From Pseudothioclava sp033100795 (lineage in GTDB: Bacteria; Pseudomonadota; Alphaproteobacteria; Rhodobacterales; Rhodobacteraceae): a stretch of DNA of 64,000 nt. The position numbers were made by a program, and so were the translations under genes. Location: the NCBI RefSeq assembly GCF_033100795.1, contig NZ_JAWLVI010000005.1, forward strand, positions 124,001 to 188,000. The letters run 5' to 3'. Positions 60,972 to 64,000 of the stretch are shown piece by piece. The notes beneath the pieces are model-generated. The model did no database searches. It saw only the letters and a program-made list of their open reading frames with translations, and was not told the origin of the DNA. Numbering within the stretch: the stretch's first letter is position 1; every line of letters starts with the position of its first letter.

Positions 60972-61724
60972 ATGAACTGGATTGCCTACGAGCATTACGC
61001 CTATGCCGCGCTGGCGGTGGCGGGAACCCTTCTGGCCGTGATCGGGGTCGAGGTGTTGGCGCATCATCCGCGTGTAGCGCCGTGGCTTAAGCGCTTTGAG
61101 GGGGTGGTGCCGCCGTTCATCAACGTCAACGCGATGCTGTTCGGGCTGACGCTGGCCTTTATCGCCAATGACACATGGTCCGCGCGCGACCGCGCGATGG
61201 ATGCGGTCTTCCGCGAGGCCGACAGCCTGCGTAGCCTGTTGGTGCTGTCCGAGGCGCTGCCCGAGCCGTTGGCGGGCGCGCTGGCGCAAGAGGTGCGCGG
61301 CTATGGGCAGGCGGCAGCGGCCGAGTTCGACGCGCTGCGCACGCGCGACACCGAATCCGAAACCTCGGTCGCGGCGGACCGGCTCTTGCGGCTGGTGGCT
61401 GCGCCCGAGGCGATGATCGGTGATGCGGTCCACGGGCAGTTGCTCTCCAAGGTGATGAAGCTGCGCGATGACCGCGACTTGCGGGTGTCACTCTCGCGCA
61501 CGCATCTTAACCCGTTGAAATGGCTTGGGATGGCGGCGCTCGGCTTTCTGACAATCCTTTCGATTGCGGCGGTGCATCTGGGTAATTTTCGCGCGGGGAT
61601 GCTGGCGATTGTGCTGTTTGCGCTGGCGGCGGCGCCCTCGTCTGCGATTGTTCTGGTGCAGGGTAATCCCTTCCAAAGCCCCGCCGCGATCAGCGCAGAG
61701 CCTATTTTGGATGCAATTCGCTGA
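60972..61724 (+). CDS. DUF4239 membrane protein
   Basis: A 250-residue protein with paired helices at each end (YAALAVAGTLLAVIGVEVLA, VNAMLFGLTLAFIAND; LGMAALGFLTILSIAAVHLG, GMLAIVLFALAAAPSSAIVL) around a soluble helical middle. This is the bestrophin-like DUF4239 layout, function unknown. GGAG precedes the ATG; a longer upstream frame has no ribosome-binding support. Confidence 0.78.
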   Translation: MNWIAYEHYAYAALAVAGTLLAVIGVEVLAHHPRVAPWLKRFEGVVPPFINVNAMLFGLTLAFIANDTWSARDRAMDAVFREADSLRSLLVLSEALPEPLAGALAQEVRGYGQAAAAEFDALRTRDTESETSVAADRLLRLVAAPEAMIGDAVHGQLLSKVMKLRDDRDLRVSLSRTHLNPLKWLGMAALGFLTILSIAAVHLGNFRAGMLAIVLFALAAAPSSAIVLVQGNPFQSPAAISAEPILDAIR

Positions 61725-61730
61725 CGGGTG

Positions 61731-61746
61731 TTAATGGTTTCTTAAC
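61731..61746 (+). promoter_or_regulatory. Full CtrA box
   Basis: TTAATGGTTTCTTAAC fits TTAA-N7-TTAAC exactly. It lies 24 bases before the lipoprotein start, so it overlaps or abuts that gene's promoter. CtrA is the cell-cycle/motility master regulator of alphaproteobacteria. Confidence 0.7.
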
Positions 61747-61769
61747 CATGCCGGGCGCATTCTGCCCTT

Positions 61770-62090
61770 ATGCGAGTTTCAAAGTTACTCCCCTTGTGTT
61801 TACTGGCAGCCTGCGGCGCGCAACCCGCGCCGCAGTTTTTTAATGCCGAGCGCCATGATCTGACCCTTGGGGGGATCGAGTTTGCGGTCTTCCTGAAGGA
61901 TGAATATGCCGAGGTCATCCGTCTGGGCGGCTATCTGCCTATGGCCGAACGGGACCGCGTGCCCGCCCTGATGCAGCAAGCGGCGGCTCTTGCGGCGGGC
62001 TGCCCTGTGGCTGGGCCTGCACGCGGATTTTATGCCTCCCCCTCGTTGCCCGGCGATACCGGCGAGGCGCGGTTCGAGATGGCCTGTTAG
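61770..62090 (+). CDS. Small lipoprotein of unknown function
   Basis: A 106-residue protein with a short signal peptide and lipobox LLAAC (Cys15), then a compact domain with two further cysteines (AAGCPVAGPARG and the C-terminal residue Cys106) that could form a disulfide. I do not recognise the family. The CtrA box in front suggests cell-cycle or motility-linked expression. Confidence 0.75.
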   Translation: MRVSKLLPLCLLAACGAQPAPQFFNAERHDLTLGGIEFAVFLKDEYAEVIRLGGYLPMAERDRVPALMQQAAALAAGCPVAGPARGFYASPSLPGDTGEARFEMAC

Positions 62091-62130
62091 CGGCCATGCG
62101 ACAACCCGCCGCAAGGGATCGCCAAAATAT

Positions 62131-62144
62131 ATGACGCAGATCAA
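62131..62144. promoter_or_regulatory. FNR/FnrL-like box
   Basis: ATGACGCAGATCAA differs by one base from TTGACGCAGATCAA, a form of the TTGAT-N4-ATCAA FNR site common in alphaproteobacteria. It is 62 bases before the start of the small membrane protein gene, a reasonable distance for activation under low oxygen. Confidence 0.55.
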
Positions 62145-62205
62145 GGTTTGCCGCGCGGTTTCGCCGTTTCGTGCCCACGGGACGCACTAATCAACGGAGG
62201 GGGCT

Positions 62206-62391
62206 ATGCTCCGACTGACCAGCCTTATGTATGCTCTTGCGGGGCCGACGCTTGCGGGGATTCTGATCACCGCTGCACTCGTGATGGATAAATTCGACAC
62301 GAAATCCATGATTATTGCCGCTGCTGTCGGCTTTATTGTGGCGATTCCGGTGTCGTGGATCGTTGCGAAAAAAATCGCCGATCTGTCCTGA
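62206..62391 (+). CDS. Small two-helix membrane protein
   Basis: A 61-residue protein with two hydrophobic helices (LAGPTLAGILITAALVM and MIIAAAVGFIVAIPVSWIVA) joined by a short DKFDTKS turn. GGAGGGGG precedes the ATG, a strong ribosome-binding site. Homologues in Rhodobacterales have been labelled CTP synthetase, which this cannot be. An FNR-like box upstream hints at oxygen control. Confidence 0.82.
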   Translation: MLRLTSLMYALAGPTLAGILITAALVMDKFDTKSMIIAAAVGFIVAIPVSWIVAKKIADLS

Positions 62392-62407
62392 TTTTCAGGA
62401 CGTATGA

Positions 62408-62434
62408 ACCCGCTCCGGTCTTGCCGGAGCGGGT
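62408..62434. terminator. Bidirectional terminator
   Basis: An 11-base stem ACCCGCTCCGG/CCGGAGCGGGT with a TCTTG loop lies 16 bases after the small membrane-protein gene and 11 bases beyond the converging hydrolase stop. A weak T-run (CGGTTT) follows on the plus strand. Confidence 0.75.
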
Positions 62435-62445
62435 CGGTTTCGCGT

Positions 62446-63270
62446 TCACCCGCGCGATAGAAACTCCGCGACGATGGCTTCGAACTCGCGCGGTTTTTCG
62501 GCGTGGAGCCAATGGCCCGCGCCCTCGATGCCGATGAATTCCGCCTTCGGGAAGAAGTCTTGGATGCGGCCACGGTCTGCGGGCTGCACATAGGACGAGT
62601 TCTCGCCATAGATAAACAGCGCGGGGCCGTTGAATACGGCCTGCCCGCCACCCGCAAGCTGAGGCTCGATCCCGGCGGGCCAGCCGACAATCGCGGGCAT
62701 GGCGCGTTGCAGCACATCGAGGTTGAACTTCCACCGCACCGGCCCGTCGCGCAGTTCGAGCGATTGCAGCAAGAATGCGCGTGTCCCCGGATCCGAGACT
62801 CGTTCACCAAGGCGTCGATCGGCCTCGGAGCGCGAGGTCAGATCGCTCAGATCCATCTCCTGCATCGCCTCGATCAGCCCCGAATGGCTATGTTCGTAGG
62901 CCACCGGCGCGATGTCCGCGACCACCAGCTTGCGCACCAGATCGGGCCGCGTCAGTGCCAGCACCATCGAAGCCTTGCCGCCCATTGAATGCCCCATGAC
63001 ATCGGCTTCGCGCGCCAGTGGTCCCTTGGCGGGATTGGCGCGGCCCTGATTTTCGATCACCCAAGCCAGATCCGAGGCCATCGCCGGATAGTCCTGCGTA
63101 TCCGACCAGAAACTGTCCCCGTGATTGCGCATATCCAGCGCCAGAACGCGGCGATCTTCGGACAGGCGCTTGGCGATGACGCCCCAGTTGCGGGCTGACC
63201 CGAACAAGCCCGGAGCAATCAGAAGCGGCGGTTCGGTCGTGTAGGAACCTTGGGGGACGATATTCAGCAT
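62446..63270 (-). CDS. Alpha/beta hydrolase (YbfF-like esterase)
   Basis: A 274-residue hydrolase: PPLLIAPGLFGSARNWGVIA (oxyanion region), DMRNHGDS, nucleophile elbow GHSMGG and the catalytic His in GAGHWLHAEKP. The DMRNHG and GHSMGGK pattern is that of the YbfF acyl-esterase group. Start: ATG behind GGAGAGACC. The longer upstream frame runs through the glyA terminator. Confidence 0.88.
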   Translation of the reverse strand: MLNIVPQGSYTTEPPLLIAPGLFGSARNWGVIAKRLSEDRRVLALDMRNHGDSFWSDTQDYPAMASDLAWVIENQGRANPAKGPLAREADVMGHSMGGKASMVLALTRPDLVRKLVVADIAPVAYEHSHSGLIEAMQEMDLSDLTSRSEADRRLGERVSDPGTRAFLLQSLELRDGPVRWKFNLDVLQRAMPAIVGWPAGIEPQLAGGGQAVFNGPALFIYGENSSYVQPADRGRIQDFFPKAEFIGIEGAGHWLHAEKPREFEAIVAEFLSRG

Positions 63271-63288
63271 GGTCTCTCCGGTCATGGA

Positions 63289-63310
63289 AAAGGGCCCCGA
63301 AGGGCCCTTT
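63289..63310 (-). terminator. Terminator of glyA
   Basis: Perfect stem AAAGGGCCC/GGGCCCTTT with a 4-base loop, 26 bases after the glyA stop, ending in TTTT on the minus strand. It separates glyA from the hydrolase gene. Confidence 0.85.
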
Positions 63311-63335
63311 CGAGATAACGCAACGCTTTGAGAAA

Positions 63336-64000
63336 TCAAAGGTTGGGATACATCGGGAAGCGGGCGCACAGCGCCTCGACCTTGGCTTTGACGGCCTCTT
63401 CGACCTCGCCGTTACCGTCTTCGCCATTGGCGGCCAGACCATCAACGACCTCTACGATGAGGCGGGCGATCTCGCGGAATTCTTCTTCCTTGAAGCCGCG
63501 GGTGGTGCCTGCCGGAGTGCCCAGACGGACGCCCGAGGTCACGGTCGGTTTTTCCGGGTCGAACGGGATGCCGTTCTTGTTGCAGGTGATGTGCGCGCGG
63601 CCAAGGGCTTTCTCGGTCGCGTTGCCCTTCACGCCTTTCGGGCGCAGGTCAACCAGCATGACGTGGGTGTCGGTGCCGCCGGTGACGATGTCCAGGCCGC
63701 CCTTCATCAGCTCGTCAGCCAGAGCGGCCGCGTTCTTCACGACCTGCTCGGCATAGACCTTGAACTCGGGGCGCAGCGCTTCGCCGAATGCGACAGCTTT
63801 CGCCGCGATGACATGCATCAGCGGGCCGCCCTGAATACCGGGGAAGATGGCCGAGTTGACTTTCTTGGCGATCTCTTCGTTGTTGGTCAGGATCATGCCG
63901 CCGCGCGGGCCGCGCAGGGTCTTGTGGGTGGTGGTGGTTGCCACATCCGCATAGGGGAAGGGCGAGGGGTGCTGGCCGCCAGCCACGAGGCCCGCGAAGT
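63336..64000 (-). CDS. glyA: Serine hydroxymethyltransferase (N-terminal part outside window)
   Basis: C-terminal ~221 residues of the PLP enzyme interconverting serine and glycine with tetrahydrofolate. The PLP-lysine site TTTTHKTLRGPRGG is visible, followed by FPGIQGGPLMHVIAAKAVAF and TSGVRLGTPAGTTRGF. The frame is open to the window edge. It produces the methylene-tetrahydrofolate used by FolD. Confidence 0.96.
   Translation of the reverse strand, partial: FAGLVAGGQHPSPFPYADVATTTTHKTLRGPRGGMILTNNEEIAKKVNSAIFPGIQGGPLMHVIAAKAVAFGEALRPEFKVYAEQVVKNAAALADELMKGGLDIVTGGTDTHVMLVDLRPKGVKGNATEKALGRAHITCNKNGIPFDPEKPTVTSGVRLGTPAGTTRGFKEEEFREIARLIVEVVDGLAANGEDGNGEVEEAVKAKVEALCARFPMYPNL

Noticed and set aside
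62206..62391. Label CTP synthetase for the 61-residue protein
   Set aside because: It has two membrane helices and no synthetase or glutaminase motif; true PyrG is over 500 residues.

Overview
The window is a GC-rich, gene-dense alphaproteobacterial chromosome segment. It most resembles Rhodobacterales (Rhodobacter/Roseobacter group), judged from family signatures and gene orders: ctaC-ctaB-orf-ctaG-ctaE-surf1-thrC-M16-GNAT, lysC beside ptsP, a Tad/Flp pilus locus with an accompanying AAA ATPase, 4TM/12TM-fused TRAP permease with DUF1850, and candidate CtrA and FNR boxes. I see no rRNA, tRNA, CRISPR array, insertion sequence or prophage. The first (TRAP) and last (glyA) genes are cut by the window edges.

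Region 1 (1-10.6 kb, + strand except one gene): the end of a TRAP permease, DUF1850, a DctB/DctD-type two-component system, then acyl-CoA metabolism (two acyl-CoA ligases, an enoyl-CoA hydratase, a 3-hydroxybutyrate-dehydrogenase-like SDR) with a PAS-LuxR regulator. Region 2 (10.7-13.7 kb): one-carbon/folate genes fhs and folD, with a small PchB/AroQ-like chorismate mutase gene between them.

Region 3 (13.7-34.5 kb): a surface-appendage and glycolipid region. A LytTR membrane regulator converges on a Tad-associated AAA ATPase; a GT-C-like membrane protein follows; then a Tad locus on the minus strand (tadV, two TPR lipoproteins, tadC, tadB, cpaF/tadA, cpaE/tadZ, an OmpA-like lipoprotein, rcpA, rcpC and three flp pilin genes, two of them identical). 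Beyond a divergent spacer lie a lytic transglycosylase and a HAD-UbiA fusion. Facing them is a coupled operon of a flippase-like membrane protein, a DprE1-like FAD oxidase and a DprE2-like SDR. UbiA + DprE1 + DprE2 is the enzyme set that makes polyprenyl-phospho-D-arabinofuranose in mycobacteria. Its position beside a pilus locus suggests, as an inference only, that the pilus or another surface structure carries D-arabinofuranose.

Region 4 (34.5-42 kb): 3-oxoacid CoA-transferase (two subunits) divergent from a second PAS-LuxR regulator, then topA, dprA with a CtrA-like box, and tldD. Region 5 (42-51 kb): aa3 cytochrome c oxidase subunits II and III with heme A and copper assembly factors (no subunit I here), thrC, an M16 peptidase, a GNAT and a GlcD-like FAD oxidase. 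Region 6 (51-64 kb): methylthioadenosine/adenine salvage (mtnP, apt), an EamA transporter, a flavin reductase-like protein, a GNAT, an EcsC protein, ptsP, lysC, a PhnA-like protein, a TPR-methyltransferase, a DUF4239 protein, a lipoprotein behind a full CtrA box, a 61-residue membrane protein behind an FNR-like box, an alpha/beta hydrolase and glyA.

Function calls rest on reading translated sequences and motifs by eye. No database search, structure prediction or alignment program was run. Start codons were moved downstream of the longest frame where a Shine-Dalgarno sequence or a family-typical N-terminus supported it.
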